This document shows positions 1-10,386 of a DNA stretch of 33,059 bases, piece after piece. The DNA is taken from NCBI GenBank assembly GCA_963205075.1, contig CAUJIU010000103.1, forward strand, positions 1 through 33,059, in the 5' to 3' direction. The stretch is from Pseudomonadota bacterium (lineage in GTDB: Bacteria; Pseudomonadota; Alphaproteobacteria; Rhodobacterales; Rhodobacteraceae). The position numbers and the translations under genes were made by a program. The number at the start of each line of letters is the position of its first letter. Within the stretch, counting starts at the first letter, position 1. The notes under the pieces are model-generated. The model searched no databases and had not been told where the DNA came from. It saw nothing but the letters and a program-made list of their open reading frames with translations.

Positions 1-50
1 GACATTCCGCCTTCAAGAACCACAACCCTGGGATGTGTCTTGCCCGACAT
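1..50 (-). CDS. ddl: D-alanine--D-alanine ligase, N-terminal fragment (runs off the window)
   Basis: Reading leftward from an ATG at 50 gives MSGKTHPRVVVLEGGM followed by a partial codon. This matches the usual start of D-Ala-D-Ala ligase (RVAVLxGGxSxEREVS), an ATP-grasp enzyme that makes the dipeptide added by MurF. A purine-rich GGTGGGA lies just before the ATG. The position directly after murB on the same strand is where ddl sits in alphaproteobacterial dcw clusters. Only 16 codons are visible, so the assignment rests on the short N-terminal match plus position. Confidence 0.75.
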   Translation of the reverse strand, partial: MSGKTHPRVVVLEGGM

Positions 51-128
51 TCCCACCGCCTCTGCCGCCGACCTTTGCTTGGCCGGTCTGTTGAATCCGG
101 TCACCCTCCGGGTGCCGATACCTGATTT

Positions 129-1067
129 CTAACTGCTCGAACCCGGTGCCGTTACACCGACACGCATGATTTCCCATTCTAGCGTGATCCCGCTGGAATC
201 GTAAACCTTTTTCCGCACCTCCTCGCCCAGACCCTCCAGATCGGCGGCGGTGGCGCCCCCGGCATTGGTCAGGAAGTTGGAATGCATCCGGTTCATCACC
301 GCCCCGCCGCGCCGCGCGCCGCGCATCCCGGCCTCGTCGATCAGCTTCCAGGCCTTCAGTTCATGGGTATCGTCGGCCCGCCCGGTGCTGGAAAACCCCG
401 CCGGATTGCGGAAGGTCGAGCCGGCGGTGCGGTCGCGGGTGGGTTGCGAGGCATCGCGGCGGGCCAGCTGATCGGCCATGCGGCGCTCAAGCTCGTCCGG
501 TGCGCCGCGCGGGCAGCGGAAAGCCGCCGAGACGATGATGGCGCCGTCGGGCAGCCGGCTCTGGCGATAGGCCAGATGCAGGTCGGCGGCGGCAATCACC
601 GCCTCGCGCCCGTCGCGCCCGATCACGGTGGCCGAGACCAGCGCATCGGCAATGTAGCTGCCATAGCAGCCCGCATTCATGCGCACCGCGCCGCCGATGG
701 TGCCCGGAATGGTGCGCAAGAAGGTCAGGTCCAGCCCCGCTTCGGCCGCGCGCCGCGCCACATGGGCATCAAGCGCCGCCGCGCCGGCCTCGACCGTGTC
801 GCCCGTGATCTCGATGCCGTTGAAGCCGCGCCCCAGCCGCACCACCACCCCCGGAATGCCGCCATCGCGCACGATCAGGTTGGAACCGACGCCCATGGCG
901 AAAACCGGCACCGATGGGTCCAGAGCGGCCAGAAACTGGCTCAGATCGGCGGCGTCGGCGGGCTGGAACAACCATTGCGCCGGACCGCCCACACGCAGCC
1001 AGGTCAGGTCGGCCAGGGGCCGGTCGGCCGTCAGAACCCCGCGCACCGGCGGCATCTGGTCAGTCAT
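129..1067 (-). CDS. murB: UDP-N-acetylmuramate dehydrogenase (UDP-N-acetylenolpyruvoylglucosamine reductase)
   Basis: This 312-residue cytosolic flavoenzyme uses NADPH to reduce UDP-GlcNAc-enolpyruvate to UDP-MurNAc, the second committed step of peptidoglycan precursor synthesis. Visible family signatures are the FAD-binding GVGSNL at about 59-64, [18 protein letters not shown] at 119-136, the STFRNP motif whose Ser217 is the expected proton donor, the HSNFLTNAG segment, and the C-terminal LEWE glutamate near 297-299. The length is normal for the family. The ATG at 1067 overlaps the end of the preceding small membrane-protein gene by 8 bases, so translation is probably coupled. ddl follows after a 78-base gap. 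Confidence 0.96.
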   Translation of the reverse strand: MTDQMPPVRGVLTADRPLADLTWLRVGGPAQWLFQPADAADLSQFLAALDPSVPVFAMGVGSNLIVRDGGIPGVVVRLGRGFNGIEITGDTVEAGAAALDAHVARRAAEAGLDLTFLRTIPGTIGGAVRMNAGCYGSYIADALVSATVIGRDGREAVIAAADLHLAYRQSRLPDGAIIVSAAFRCPRGAPDELERRMADQLARRDASQPTRDRTAGSTFRNPAGFSSTGRADDTHELKAWKLIDEAGMRGARRGGAVMNRMHSNFLTNAGGATAADLEGLGEEVRKKVYDSSGITLEWEIMRVGVTAPGSSS

Positions 1068-1338
1068 CGGCAGCTTCGCGCCGGGACCGGATATGGCAGA
1101 TCACCAGCCCCATCAGCGCCCCGATCCCGGCCGGAGCCACCATCAGCACCGCGGCGATGGCGTAGCCGATGGCGGAATACCCGTCAGACTGCATCCGCCC
1201 CACCACGATCAGTGCCGCAAAGACCATCGCCGCCGCGGCGACCAGCAGCCAGACCGAAACCCGCTGCCCGATGCTGGTCAGCCAATAGCCGACCCCGGCA
1301 CCAATCAGCAGAAAAATCAATGGCATGACAATGAGCAT
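1060..1338 (-). CDS. Small membrane protein of unknown function
   Basis: This 92-residue protein has three probable transmembrane helices (about residues 2-20, 28-48 and 55-82) and a charged C-terminal tail (RSRREAADD). No enzymatic motif is visible. It lies between the DUF2484 gene (3-base gap upstream) and murB (8-base overlap downstream), all on one strand, so it is almost certainly co-transcribed with cell-wall genes. I recognise no named family. A role linked to envelope synthesis is suggested only by position. Confidence 0.72.
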   Translation of the reverse strand: MLIVMPLIFLLIGAGVGYWLTSIGQRVSVWLLVAAAAMVFAALIVVGRMQSDGYSAIGYAIAAVLMVAPAGIGALMGLVICHIRSRREAADD

Positions 1339-1341
1339 TGC

Positions 1342-1599
1342 CTAGCCCTCCCGGAATCTCGCGCGCATCCAGCGCAGCAGGAAAAACAGCGGCCACCGCA
1401 GAACCGAACCGGCGGCAGCCAGAACCAGCAGACCGATCCACGGGCCGTTCTGGACAAACACCCAGACCAGCAGCGGCAGCCCCACCCCGATCAGCAGCCG
1501 CGCCCGCGCCCGGTGCTGGTCGCGCGACGGGATCATGGCGGCCACATTGGCCGCAATCAACCAGATCAGCGCCAGGATCAGCGAGGGCGAAACATCCAT
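1342..1599 (-). CDS. DUF2484 family small membrane protein
   Basis: This 85-residue protein has two to three hydrophobic helices (about 6-22, 36-50 and 53-72) and a basic C-terminus (RWMRARFREG). The layout, with an N-terminal helix, a short basic loop (PSRDQHRARAR) and two more hydrophobic segments ending WPLFFLLRW, resembles the DUF2484 family. That family occurs in Rhodobacterales next to murB and murC. The gene starts 10 bases after the permease stop codon. Its function is unknown, and its conserved place in the cluster suggests an accessory envelope role. Confidence 0.78.
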   Translation of the reverse strand: MDVSPSLILALIWLIAANVAAMIPSRDQHRARARLLIGVGLPLLVWVFVQNGPWIGLLVLAAAGSVLRWPLFFLLRWMRARFREG

Positions 1600-1609
1600 G
1601 CCGGTCAGA

Positions 1610-2803
1610 CTACACCAGCCCGGCCAGCGCCGCCAGCAATGCGGCGAGCGCCGACAGCAGCCCCGCCCAGGGCACCCAGACCGGCACCCGGAACGGCGCC
1701 GGGGCGCCGGACCGCTTGATCGCGATCAGCGCGGCGTTGACCAGCGCGAAGATCGCCAGCAGCACCAGCGACGCGATCTCGGCCAGCGCCGCCACCGGCA
1801 GGGCCAGCGCCGAGAGGATCACCGCGCCGCCCACCAGGAGGCTGGCCCGCACCGGCGTGCCGCTGCGGGCGCCCACCTGCGCCAGCATCGACAGGCCCCG
1901 GCTGCGCCGACCGACCCCCAGCAGCACCCGCGCCGCCATGACGATCTGCGCCAGCACCCCGTTGACGGCGGCCGCCACCGCGATGGCGGAAAGGAATCGC
2001 GGGTCGCCGCCGGTCGCGGTCTGCCAGACCAGCGCCAGGGGCTGCGCGCTGGATGCCAGCGCCTCGGCGGGTACCGACCGCACCGCCGCCAGCGACACCA
2101 GCCCGTAGAGCGCCGCCGTGATCGCCAGCGCCAGCAGGATGCCGCGCGGCATGATGCGGTTGGGGTCGCGCACCTCCTCGGCCATGTTGGCCAGATCCTC
2201 GAAGCCGATGAAGGCGAAAAAACACAACGAGACCGCGCCGATCACCCCGAGCATTTCGGGCGGCGGCGGCGCCAGCCATTCGGCGACCGGCGCGGCGGTC
2301 ATTCCCGCCCAGCTGACCAGCAACAGGCCCACCACCTCGATCACCGTGAACAGCGCCGCAAAGGCCAGGCTGCGCAGGGCACCGGCCACCGCCACCAGGG
2401 TCAGGAGCACCCCGCCGGCGACGATGGCGACGCTGTCGGCTACCGGCACGAAGGTGACCAGATAGCCGACCCCGCCGCGCAGCACCGCCCCGGCGGCGAC
2501 GATGGCCGACACGACGATGGCCAGACCGACAAGGAGGCCCAGCCAGCGGCGGCCGAAACCGGCCTCGACATAGGCGACCTCGCCGGCGGCTTCGGGCATG
2601 CGGGTGGTCAGTTCGCAATAGCTCAGCGCCGACGGCAGCGCCACCAGGGCCGCCAGCAGAAAGGCCAGCGGCGTCCAGATCCCGGCAGACCCCGCCACGA
2701 TCCCGACCAGCACGTAGATGCCGGCCCCGACCATGACGCCGACGCCATAGGAGGTCAGCAGACCGAGCCCGATCTGCCGCTTGAGCGTGCCGCCCGGGGT
2801 CAT
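1610..2803 (-). CDS. APC-superfamily amino-acid permease
   Basis: This 397-residue polytopic inner-membrane protein has about eleven or twelve predicted helices. The N-terminus contains the glycine-rich helix-1 signature of the amino acid-polyamine-organocation family ([15 protein letters not shown], about 20-34). Residues around 205 read [20 protein letters not shown], the conserved helix-6 and loop motif (F-x-G-F-E/D ... EEV-x-x-P). Substrate specificity cannot be read from the sequence. Its ATG overlaps the murC stop in an ATGA junction (2800-2803), which implies translation coupled to murC. A permease here is not part of the standard dcw gene set. Loss of one half of the usual C-terminal helices makes it somewhat short for the family. 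Confidence 0.88.
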   Translation of the reverse strand: MTPGGTLKRQIGLGLLTSYGVGVMVGAGIYVLVGIVAGSAGIWTPLAFLLAALVALPSALSYCELTTRMPEAAGEVAYVEAGFGRRWLGLLVGLAIVVSAIVAAGAVLRGGVGYLVTFVPVADSVAIVAGGVLLTLVAVAGALRSLAFAALFTVIEVVGLLLVSWAGMTAAPVAEWLAPPPPEMLGVIGAVSLCFFAFIGFEDLANMAEEVRDPNRIMPRGILLALAITAALYGLVSLAAVRSVPAEALASSAQPLALVWQTATGGDPRFLSAIAVAAAVNGVLAQIVMAARVLLGVGRRSRGLSMLAQVGARSGTPVRASLLVGGAVILSALALPVAALAEIASLVLLAIFALVNAALIAIKRSGAPAPFRVPVWVPWAGLLSALAALLAALAGLV

Positions 2804-4200
2804 CGCTTCAGCCGTTCGGCCAGGCCATAGGCCCAGGCGCTGATGGTGCCCGCCCCGAGGCAGACCACCATGTCGCCGGGCTTCGCATGTGCGCGCACCA
2901 GCGCCTCCAGCGCCGCCTCGTCGGCGACGGCGCAGGCATGGCGATGCCCGTGCCGGATCAGCCCGGCCACCAGATCATCGCGGCTGGCGCCGGGGATCGG
3001 GTCTTCGCCCGCCGCATAGACCTCGGCGATGCCGACCACGTCGGCCTCGTTGAAGCAGCCGCAGAACTCCTCGAACAGGTGGCTCAGGCGGGTGTAGCGG
3101 TGCGGCTGGTGCACGGCGATGACCTTGCCCTCGGTCGCCTGCCGCGCGGCGCGCAGGACCGCCGCGATCTCGACCGGGTGGTGGCCGTAATCGTCGATGA
3201 TGGTGTCGCCGCCGACCTCGCCCACGCGGGTAATTCGGCGGTTGACCCCGGCAAATCCGGCCAGGGCGGCGCGGATCTCGTCCTTCTTCATCCCCAGATG
3301 GCGGGCCACGGCCACCGCCGCCAAGGCGTTGGAAACGTTGTGGTCGCCGGGCATGGGCAGGGTGCAGCCGTCAATCTGCCGGCCCTCGGCCTGCAGCGCG
3401 ATGTCGAAATGCGCCACGCCCTTGACGTAGCGAAGGTTGACCGCGCGAACATCGGCCTGCGCGTTGAACCCGAAGGTCAGCACCCGCCGGTCGGTGATCC
3501 GGCCCACCAGCGCCTGCACCTCGGGGTGGTCGGTGCAACAGACGGCCAGTCCGTAAAACGGGATGTTGGAGACGAAATCATAAAATCCCTGGCGCAGGTT
3601 TTCGATGGTGCCCCAGTGCTCCATGTGCTCGGGGTCGATATTGGTGACGATGGCGATGGTGGCGGGCAGGCGGTTGAAGGTGCCGTCGCTTTCATCGGCC
3701 TCGACCACCATCCATTCGCCCTGCCCCATGCGCGCATTGGAGCCGAAGCGGTGGATGATGCCGCCATTGACCACGGTCGGATCGAAACCGCCGGCATCGA
3801 GCAGGGTGGCCACCAGCGTCGTCGTGGTGGTCTTGCCATGGGTGCCCGCGACGGCGACGTTGGACTTGAGCCGCATCAGCTCGGCCAGCATCTCGGCGCG
3901 GCGGACCACCGGCAGGCCGCGCTTGCGCGCCTCGTCCAGCTCGGGATTGCCGGGCTTGATGGCCGACGAGATCACCACCACCTCGGCCCCCGCGAGGTTC
4001 CCGGCCCGCTGGCCGACATGGATCACCGCGCCGGCCCTGGCCAGACGGTCGGTGATCGGCGAGGATTTCAGGTCGGAGCCCTGCACCCGGTAGCCCAGAT
4101 TGAGCAGCACCTCGGCGATGCCCGACATGCCGATGCCGCCGATGCCGACAAAATGGATCGGGCCGACATCGAGGGGCAGTTTGGTCGCGGCGGCGTTCAT
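2800..4200 (-). CDS. murC: UDP-N-acetylmuramate--L-alanine ligase
   Basis: This 466-residue cytosolic Mur ligase adds L-Ala to UDP-MurNAc using ATP. The N-terminal domain has the nucleotide-binding [16 protein letters not shown] (about residues 17-32). The P-loop GTHGKTTTT is at 119-127, followed by the central-domain EADESDGTF and IDPEHMEHW, the [10 protein letters not shown] motif and HQPHRYTR near the C-terminal domain. The open frame extends 25 codons further upstream, but those residues look like shadow coding over the murG end. ATG at 4200 (MNAAATK) gives the normal length and lies 5 bases after the murG stop. Confidence 0.97.
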   Translation of the reverse strand: MNAAATKLPLDVGPIHFVGIGGIGMSGIAEVLLNLGYRVQGSDLKSSPITDRLARAGAVIHVGQRAGNLAGAEVVVISSAIKPGNPELDEARKRGLPVVRRAEMLAELMRLKSNVAVAGTHGKTTTTTLVATLLDAGGFDPTVVNGGIIHRFGSNARMGQGEWMVVEADESDGTFNRLPATIAIVTNIDPEHMEHWGTIENLRQGFYDFVSNIPFYGLAVCCTDHPEVQALVGRITDRRVLTFGFNAQADVRAVNLRYVKGVAHFDIALQAEGRQIDGCTLPMPGDHNVSNALAAVAVARHLGMKKDEIRAALAGFAGVNRRITRVGEVGGDTIIDDYGHHPVEIAAVLRAARQATEGKVIAVHQPHRYTRLSHLFEEFCGCFNEADVVGIAEVYAAGEDPIPGASRDDLVAGLIRHGHRHACAVADEAALEALVRAHAKPGDMVVCLGAGTISAWAYGLAERLKR

Positions 4201-4205
4201 GGGCG

Positions 4206-5306
4206 TCAGGCTTTCACATTCGCAATGTCTTCGATCAGGGCCACCAGGCGCCCGGTCGCGTCGGGCATGCCGCATTCCAGCGCGGCGGCGGCCATGGCGC
4301 CGGCGCGCGCCGGGTCCGACAGGATCGCGCCGATGTGCTTGCTCAGGCCGCCCGCGTCAAGGTCGGATTCCTGGATCACCACCGCGCCGCCGGCCTCGGC
4401 CAGCCCGCGGGCATTGGCGGTCTGGTGGTCGGCGGTGGCGGCGGCATAGGGGATCAGGATCGCCGGACGGCCGATCACCGAGATATCGGCAATGGTCGAG
4501 GCGCCGGCGCGGGCAATGACCAGCTGCGCCTCGGCGATGCGGTCCGGCAGGTCGGTGAAAAAGGTCTGGACGACGGCCGGAATGCCGGCACCGGCATAGG
4601 CGGCCTCGACGCGCTCGACATCTTCGGGACGGGCCTGATGGGCCACGCGCAGATGGCGGCGGACATCGTCGGGCAGCGCCGCCATCGCGGCGGGCACCAT
4701 GTCTGAAAGCACGCGCGCCGCCTGGCTGCCGCCGGTGACAAGGACCGACATCGGGTAGTCGCCCGGCGCGATATAGCCCGCACCCGCCCGGTCGAGCACC
4801 GCCTTGCGCACCGGGTTGCCGGTATGCTCGCGCCGCACCCCGCCGCGCCCTTCGGTCGGCCAGGTGCCGCAGGCCAGCACCTTGACCCGCCGACGATGTG
4901 AAAAGAAGGCATTGACCCGGCCCAGCACGCCGTTCTGTTCATGGATCATGCGCGGCAGCTTGAGCATATGTGCCGCCGAAATGGCCGGGATCGACGGGTA
5001 ACCGCCAAAGCCGATCACTGCCGCGGGCTTGTCGGCCATCATGGCGCGCATGGCGGCGAATGTGCCCCTGACGATCTGCGGGCCGACCATCAGCTTGGCC
5101 CAGAGCCCGCCGCGTGAAAAGGTGCCGCTGGCGACCACCTCGATGGTCACCGCTTCGGGAAATCCGCCGGTGTAGCGCGCGCCGCGCTCGTCGGTCGAGA
5201 GCTTCACCCGCCAGCCCCTGGCCAGCATCGCCTCGGCCAGCGCCTGGGCGGGAAACATGTGGCCGCCGGTGCCGCCGGCCGCGATGATCAGAAGTGGGGC
5301 GGCCAT
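4206..5306 (-). CDS. murG: UDP-N-acetylglucosamine--undecaprenyl-PP-MurNAc-pentapeptide GlcNAc transferase
   Basis: This 366-residue GT-B (GT28) glycosyltransferase acts at the cytosolic face of the inner membrane and converts lipid I to lipid II. Diagnostic segments are [10 protein letters not shown] at residues 11-20, FGGYPSIPA near 100, [11 protein letters not shown] at 122-132, the donor-site [10 protein letters not shown] at 191-200, and [10 protein letters not shown] with [11 protein letters not shown] in the C-terminal domain. The start ATG shares one base with the ftsW stop (TGATG), so the two are translationally coupled. The length is typical. Confidence 0.97.
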   Translation of the reverse strand: MAAPLLIIAAGGTGGHMFPAQALAEAMLARGWRVKLSTDERGARYTGGFPEAVTIEVVASGTFSRGGLWAKLMVGPQIVRGTFAAMRAMMADKPAAVIGFGGYPSIPAISAAHMLKLPRMIHEQNGVLGRVNAFFSHRRRVKVLACGTWPTEGRGGVRREHTGNPVRKAVLDRAGAGYIAPGDYPMSVLVTGGSQAARVLSDMVPAAMAALPDDVRRHLRVAHQARPEDVERVEAAYAGAGIPAVVQTFFTDLPDRIAEAQLVIARAGASTIADISVIGRPAILIPYAAATADHQTANARGLAEAGGAVVIQESDLDAGGLSKHIGAILSDPARAGAMAAAALECGMPDATGRLVALIEDIANVKA

Positions 5307-6472
5307 CAGCGGCCCCAGCGCTTGAGCACGTCGGCGATCTCGCCCTGTGGCCGGCTGCGGGTCAGTGCCAGCAGCATCCCCAGCGCGATCCCGCCCGCGA
5401 TCAGCGACGAACCACCGTAGGAGACAAACGGCAGCGTCATGCCCTTGGCCGGCAGGAGCCGCACCGCCACGCCGATATTGATCATCGCCTGGATGCCGAA
5501 CGACGCCGCCAGCCCCACGCCAGCCAGCCGCACGAAGGGGTCACGCTCCTTGGTCAGCCGGTAGAGCGAGCGGATGACGATGACCGCGAACAGCGCGATG
5601 ATGATGAACACGCAGACCAGCCCGTATTCCTCGGCCGCCACCGCGACGATGAAGTCGGTATGCGCATCGGGCAGCGACCATTTGACCTGCCCCTCACCCA
5701 CGCCGACGCCGAAGAAACCGCCCTCGCGGATGGCGTTGGTGGCATAGCCCAACTGGGTGGTGGGATCGACCTCGGGGCTGAGAAAGCCGTCGATCCGGCG
5801 GGCGAAATGCTCGGAATTGGAATAGGCGACCGTGCCAGTCAGCACCACCAGCCCGCCCAGCAGCAGGATCAGCATCACCGGCGCTCCGGCAACGAAATAG
5901 ATCACCCCCCAGGAAAACAGCACCAGCACCGCCTGGCCAAAGTCGGGTTGCAGCGCCAGCAGCAGGGTGACGAAGGCCACGATGATGAAGGAGTAGAGCC
6001 GCCCCGGCGGCCCGCCGATCTCCTGGCTTGCCGACATGAACCAGGCGGTCAGGACAATCAGCCCCGGCTTGAGAAACTCGGAGGGCTGGATCGAGCCGAA
6101 GCCCAGCGAAAACCAGCGCACCGCGCCCTTGCCGTAATCGGTGCCGAAGAAGGGCAGAAGCGCAATGGCGCAGATCGCCACGAAGAAGCCCAGCACGCCA
6201 AAGCGCCGGATCAGCCGCGGCGGCAGCATCGAGATGACCAGCATGACGCTCAGCGCCAGCCCGCCAAAGACCGCCTGCCGGATCACGTAGTGAAACGGGT
6301 CGAGCCCGTTGCGGGCCGCCAGCGGCGGCGAGGCCGCCAGGCCCAGCAGCAGGCCGATGCCGAACAGGATCAGGATGCAGGACATGGTCCAGCGATCGAT
6401 GGTGCGCCACCAGCGCGGGAGTACCGGGTCCCCGACTTGCACCGGGTATTCCCGATGGATCATTTCCGTCAT
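5306..6472 (-). CDS. ftsW: SEDS-family peptidoglycan glycosyltransferase FtsW
   Basis: This 388-residue integral membrane protein of the divisome has about ten helices. SEDS proteins polymerise lipid II into glycan strands together with a class B PBP, here FtsI. Signatures are [13 protein letters not shown] in the central part, QPDFGQAVL, and [23 protein letters not shown] at the C-terminus. The open frame runs far upstream, but the extension is low-complexity shadow. ATG 6472 ([11 protein letters not shown]) gives the family N-terminus with [13 protein letters not shown] just before helix 1. ATG 6463 is the alternative. An oppositely oriented flavoprotein gene lies upstream, so ftsW needs its own promoter or read-through from murD. 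Confidence 0.95.
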   Translation of the reverse strand: MTEMIHREYPVQVGDPVLPRWWRTIDRWTMSCILILFGIGLLLGLAASPPLAARNGLDPFHYVIRQAVFGGLALSVMLVISMLPPRLIRRFGVLGFFVAICAIALLPFFGTDYGKGAVRWFSLGFGSIQPSEFLKPGLIVLTAWFMSASQEIGGPPGRLYSFIIVAFVTLLLALQPDFGQAVLVLFSWGVIYFVAGAPVMLILLLGGLVVLTGTVAYSNSEHFARRIDGFLSPEVDPTTQLGYATNAIREGGFFGVGVGEGQVKWSLPDAHTDFIVAVAAEEYGLVCVFIIIALFAVIVIRSLYRLTKERDPFVRLAGVGLAASFGIQAMINIGVAVRLLPAKGMTLPFVSYGGSSLIAGGIALGMLLALTRSRPQGEIADVLKRWGR

Positions 6473-6631
6473 TGCTGTGCCCGCCGTTGCCTCGTCGCGC
6501 CCGGTTTTCCGGGTCTGGGGCCACGGTAACGCCGTTTCGCCTGCGATTCCAGAGAAATGACAGGCGGTTTCGGCGGTCTGCCGCCGAGGCCACCCTTGCG
6601 CGGCGCGGGTTTTCGCGGCAGGCCGGGCGGC

Positions 6632-7819
6632 ATGGAAGTCCAGACCCTGATCCTTGGCGCCGGCGCGGCCGGACTGTTCTGCGCGGCCCATTGCGGGCCC
6701 GGCGCGCTGCTTGTCGATCATGCGGCGGCGGCGGGCGAGAAGATCCGTATTTCAGGCGGCGGTCGCTGCAACTTCACCAATATCGGCACCACGCCGGCAC
6801 AGTTCATCTCCGCCAACCGGCATTTCGCCAAATCGGCGCTGAGCCGATACACGGCGCGCGATTTTCTGGCACTGGTCGAGGCGCGCGGCATCGGCTGGCA
6901 CGAAAAGACGCTGGGTCAGCTGTTCTGCGACCGCTCTGCCAAGGACATCGTGGCGATGCTGCTCGACATGGTCGCGGCCAACGGCGCCGACCTCTGGCTG
7001 CGCACCGAAACCGGCGATATCGGCCATGACGGCGAGCGGTTCCGCGTGGTTCTGCGCCGGCAGGGCCAGTCCACCATCGTCCGCGCCCGGCATCTGGTGG
7101 TGGCGACCGGAGGCAAATCCATCCCCAAGATGGGCGCGACCGGGCTGGCCTATCAGATCGCCGAGCAATTCGGCCACGAGGTCACGCAGACGCGGCCCGC
7201 GCTGGTGCCGCTCACCGTCACCGATGCCAGCCTTGCGGGCCTTGCCGGGGTGGCCCTGCCGGTGCGCGCGCGAGCCGAACGCGGTCCGGCCTTTGACGAG
7301 GCGATGCTGTTCACCCATCGCGGCCTTTCCGGCCCGGCGATCCTGCAGGTCTCGTCCTATTGGCGCGAGGGCGAGGAGATCGAGATCGATCTGCTGCCGG
7401 GGCGCGACCTTGGCGCCCGGCTGCGCGCCGCCCGCAAGGCATCGGGCAAGCGGCAGGTCGCGACCGTGCTGGGCGAGCATCTGCCCAACCGGCTGGCCGA
7501 GCATCTGGCGGGCGCGCTGGGCCTGAGCGGCACCATCGCCGACCAGAGCGACGCGGCCATTGACGCGATCACCGCGGCGCTGTCGGCCTGGCGGCTGCGG
7601 CCAGCGGCATCCGAAGGCTACCGCACGGCGGAAGTGACGCTGGGCGGGGTCGATACCGATGGGCTGTCCTCGACCACCATGATGTCAAGGACCGTGGACG
7701 GCCTTTATTTCATTGGCGAATGCGTCGATGTCACCGGCTGGCTCGGCGGCTACAACTTCCAGTGGGCCTGGTCCTCGGCCCATGCGGCGGGCCGGGCGAT
7801 CGCGGCGCGCCTGACCTGA
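6632..7819 (+). CDS. BaiN/HI0933-family NAD(P)/FAD-dependent oxidoreductase
   Basis: This 395-residue flavoprotein begins with a Rossmann FAD-binding motif LGAGAAGLFCA (about residues 8-18), then IRISGGGRCNFTN near 42-54. It ends with the family's second FAD-contact block, GGVDTDGLSSTTMMSR and GLYFIGECVDVTGWLGGYNFQWAWSSAHAAG. These mark the HI0933/TIGR00275 family, which includes BaiN and RdsA. The physiological substrate of most members is unknown. ATG 6632 was chosen because it puts the Rossmann strand at the N-terminus; an in-frame ATG at 6557 would add 25 low-complexity residues. The gene is the only plus-strand gene inside the dcw cluster and converges on murD with a 3-base gap. Confidence 0.9.
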   Translation: MEVQTLILGAGAAGLFCAAHCGPGALLVDHAAAAGEKIRISGGGRCNFTNIGTTPAQFISANRHFAKSALSRYTARDFLALVEARGIGWHEKTLGQLFCDRSAKDIVAMLLDMVAANGADLWLRTETGDIGHDGERFRVVLRRQGQSTIVRARHLVVATGGKSIPKMGATGLAYQIAEQFGHEVTQTRPALVPLTVTDASLAGLAGVALPVRARAERGPAFDEAMLFTHRGLSGPAILQVSSYWREGEEIEIDLLPGRDLGARLRAARKASGKRQVATVLGEHLPNRLAEHLAGALGLSGTIADQSDAAIDAITAALSAWRLRPAASEGYRTAEVTLGGVDTDGLSSTTMMSRTVDGLYFIGECVDVTGWLGGYNFQWAWSSAHAAGRAIAARLT

Positions 7820-7822
7820 GCC

Positions 7823-9223
7823 TCAGCCCAGATATGCGCGCACCTGCGCCATGAAATCCTCGCCGCGCCGCTCGAAATTGTCATACTGGTCAAAGCTCGC
7901 GGCGGCCGGCGCCAAGAGCACCACCTCGCCCGGCTGCGCCTCACGGGCCGCGCTTTGCACGGCGCGCGCCATGTCGGTGCAGATCTCGATCTCGATCCCC
8001 GGCAACTGGCGGGCAAAGGCCGCCGCCTCGCGTCCGATCACATAGGCCTTGGCGACCGCGCCCAGATGCGGGACCAGGCCGGAAAGCCCGCCCTCTTTCT
8101 CCAGCCCTCCGCAGATCCAGCGGATGCGCGGGAAGGCCGCCAGCGCCTTGGCGGCGGCATCGACATTGGTGGCCTTGGAATCGTTGACGAAACGGACGCC
8201 ACCGGCCTCGGCCACCAGCTGGCTGCGATGGGGCAGCCCCGGATAGGTCTGCAATGCCGCCTCGATGGCCTTGGGGCCAAGGCCCAGCGTCCGCACCGCG
8301 GCATAGGCGGCGCAGGCGTTCTGGTGGTTGTGGGCGCCGGGCAGTCCGGCGACGGCACGCAGGTCGATGGCCGCGACCTGTTTGCCCCGCCGCCATTCGC
8401 TGAGAAACCCCTTGCGCGCGAAGACCGACCAGCCCTCGCCCGCCAGCTTCTGCCCCGACGACACCCGGATCACCCGGTCATCGCCCGCGCCTTCGGCCAG
8501 CTGGTTGGCCAGATAGCGCCCCTCGGGCTCGTCAACGCCGATCACCGCGCGGTCGGGGCCGCCTTCGGAAAAGAGGCGCCGCTTGGCGGCGAAATAGCCG
8601 CCGATACCGGCATGGCGATCAAGATGATCGGGCGAAAAGTTGGTGAACACCGCCACATCCGGCGTCAGGGCGCGGGCCAGATCGGTCTGGTAGGACGACA
8701 GTTCGATCACCACCGCGTCGCCGTCCTGCGCGGGCGCGATGTCGAGCACGCCGCGCCCGATATTGCCCGCCAGCTGCGCCCGCCGCCCGCAGGACTGCAG
8801 GATGTGGTGGATCAGCGCCGATGTGGTCGACTTGCCGTTGGAGCCGGTGACGGCAATGACCTTGGGCACCTGCTCGAACCCGTCCCATTCGGGGGTGGCG
8901 AAAGAGCGGAAGAACAGGCCGATATCATTGTCCACCGGCACGCCCGCGTCCCAGGCGGCGGCGATGGCGGCATGGGGCGCGGGGTAGAGATGCGGGATGC
9001 CGGGCGAGGTGACAAGGCAGGCAACCCCTCCGAGCGCGCCCGGTCGGGTCAGATCGGCGACCGTCAGCCCCTCGGCCTCGGCGGCATCGCGCGCGGGCTG
9101 GCTGTCATCCCAGCACAGGGGCAGCGCGCCGCCTGCGACCAGCGCCCGCGCCGTGGTCAGGCCCGACCGGCCAAGGCCGAGTACGGCCACGGTCTTGCCT
9201 TCATAGCCGCGCACTGGAATCAT
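7823..9223 (-). CDS. murD: UDP-N-acetylmuramoyl-L-alanine--D-glutamate ligase
   Basis: This 466-residue cytosolic Mur ligase adds D-Glu to UDP-MurNAc-L-Ala. It shows the N-terminal nucleotide-binding [17 protein letters not shown], the P-loop GSNGKST at about 127-133, the [10 protein letters not shown] central motif, [12 protein letters not shown], and [15 protein letters not shown] in the C-terminal domain. The open frame extends 133 codons upstream through mraY shadow sequence. ATG 9223 is preceded by a strong AGGAGGG Shine-Dalgarno sequence (about 9229-9235), which fixes the start. A 77-base gap separates it from mraY. Confidence 0.97.
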   Translation of the reverse strand: MIPVRGYEGKTVAVLGLGRSGLTTARALVAGGALPLCWDDSQPARDAAEAEGLTVADLTRPGALGGVACLVTSPGIPHLYPAPHAAIAAAWDAGVPVDNDIGLFFRSFATPEWDGFEQVPKVIAVTGSNGKSTTSALIHHILQSCGRRAQLAGNIGRGVLDIAPAQDGDAVVIELSSYQTDLARALTPDVAVFTNFSPDHLDRHAGIGGYFAAKRRLFSEGGPDRAVIGVDEPEGRYLANQLAEGAGDDRVIRVSSGQKLAGEGWSVFARKGFLSEWRRGKQVAAIDLRAVAGLPGAHNHQNACAAYAAVRTLGLGPKAIEAALQTYPGLPHRSQLVAEAGGVRFVNDSKATNVDAAAKALAAFPRIRWICGGLEKEGGLSGLVPHLGAVAKAYVIGREAAAFARQLPGIEIEICTDMARAVQSAAREAQPGEVVLLAPAAASFDQYDNFERRGEDFMAQVRAYLG

Positions 9224-9300
9224 CGGGCCCTCCTGACTTGGCCAGAGCTTGACCGGATCGGCGCCGTCGGCGCAAGCGGCATGGGTTGGCCGGCGCCCCG

Positions 9301-10383
9301 CTAGCGCACCTTGAGCGTGGCCAGTCCGACCATCGCCAGGATCAGCGAGATGATCCAGAACCGGATCACGATCTGCGGTTCGGCCCAGCCCTTTTTCTCG
9401 TAATGGTGGTGGATCGGGGCCATCAGGAACACCCTTTTGCCGGTGCGCTTGAAGTAGAGCACCTGGATGATGACCGACAGCGCCTCGACCACGAACAGCC
9501 CGCCGACAATCGCCAGCACGATCTCGTGCTTGGTGGCCACCGCGATGGCGCCGAGCGCGCCGCCAAGGGCGAGGCTGCCGGTATCGCCCATGAACACCGC
9601 CGCGGGCGGGGCGTTGTACCACAAGAATCCCAGCCCCCCGCCGATCAGCGCGGCGCAGAAGATCAGGATCTCGCCGGTATCGGGGATGTAGTGCACTTCG
9701 AGATACTGGGTGAAGTCGACCCGCCCGACCGCATAGGCGATGATGCCGAATGCGCCGGCGGCGATCATCACCGGCATGATCGCCAGCCCGTCGAGGCCAT
9801 CGGTCAGGTTGACCGCATTGGCGGCGCCGACGATCACGATCACCGAAAAGGGCACGAACATTAGCCCCAGATTGAACAGCGTGTTCTTGAAGATGGGCAG
9901 GGCCAGCTGGTTGGTCAGCGCATCGGGGTGGTACTGCGCCGCCCAGTAGCCGGCGATGGCCGCCACGATCAGCCCCAGCGCCATGCGCAGCTTGCCCGAA
10001 ACCCCGGCCGAAGTCTGCTTGCGCACCTTGGCATAGTCATCGGCAAAGCCGATCAGCGCGAAGGACAGGGTGACGAACATCACCATCCAGATGAAGGCAT
10101 TGTCGAGCCGCGCCCATAGCAGCGTCGAGACCGTCAGCGCCCCCACGATCAGCAGCCCGCCCATGGTGGGCGTGCCCGCCTTGGCGAAATGGCCTGCCGG
10201 GCCGTCGAGCCGGATCGGCTGGCCCTTGCCCTGCTTGCGCCGCAGCACGTTGATCAGCGGCCGGCCAAAGATGAAGCCGAAGATCAGCGCCGTCATGAAC
10301 GATCCGCCGGCCCGAAAGGTGATATACCTGAAAAGGTTGAAGAAATCGCCCCCGTCGGACAATGCGGTCAGCCAATAGAGCAT
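9301..10383 (-). CDS. mraY: Phospho-N-acetylmuramoyl-pentapeptide transferase
   Basis: This 360-residue integral membrane enzyme has about ten helices. It transfers phospho-MurNAc-pentapeptide to undecaprenyl phosphate to form lipid I. Catalytic-site motifs are present: the aspartate pair in GFADDYAKV (D115, D116), NLTDGLDGL at 192-200, [12 protein letters not shown] at about 264-275, and [12 protein letters not shown] at 322-333. The N-terminus [24 protein letters not shown] is typical of proteobacterial MraY. The start is 3 bases after the murF stop. Confidence 0.98.
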   Translation of the reverse strand: MLYWLTALSDGGDFFNLFRYITFRAGGSFMTALIFGFIFGRPLINVLRRKQGKGQPIRLDGPAGHFAKAGTPTMGGLLIVGALTVSTLLWARLDNAFIWMVMFVTLSFALIGFADDYAKVRKQTSAGVSGKLRMALGLIVAAIAGYWAAQYHPDALTNQLALPIFKNTLFNLGLMFVPFSVIVIVGAANAVNLTDGLDGLAIMPVMIAAGAFGIIAYAVGRVDFTQYLEVHYIPDTGEILIFCAALIGGGLGFLWYNAPPAAVFMGDTGSLALGGALGAIAVATKHEIVLAIVGGLFVVEALSVIIQVLYFKRTGKRVFLMAPIHHHYEKKGWAEPQIVIRFWIISLILAMVGLATLKVR

Positions 10384-10386
10384 TCG

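Noticed and set aside
282-1719. Long plus-strand open frames opposite murB and the small membrane-protein genes
   Set aside because: The translations are Arg/Pro/Ala/Gln-rich without recognisable folds and lie exactly over real minus-strand genes, so they are coding shadows.
6572-6590. TCGGCGG/CCGCCGA hairpin upstream of the flavoprotein gene
   Set aside because: It is short, lies in GC-rich sequence with no T tract, and may simply fall within the first codons of the longer flavoprotein frame.
6473-6721. 83-codon upstream extension of ftsW
   Set aside because: It crosses into the opposite-strand flavoprotein gene and has no resemblance to FtsW. The family N-terminus begins at ATG 6472.
9224-9622. 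133-codon upstream extension of murD
   Set aside because: It overlaps mraY, has low-complexity composition, and an AGGAGGG ribosome-binding site marks ATG 9223 as the start.
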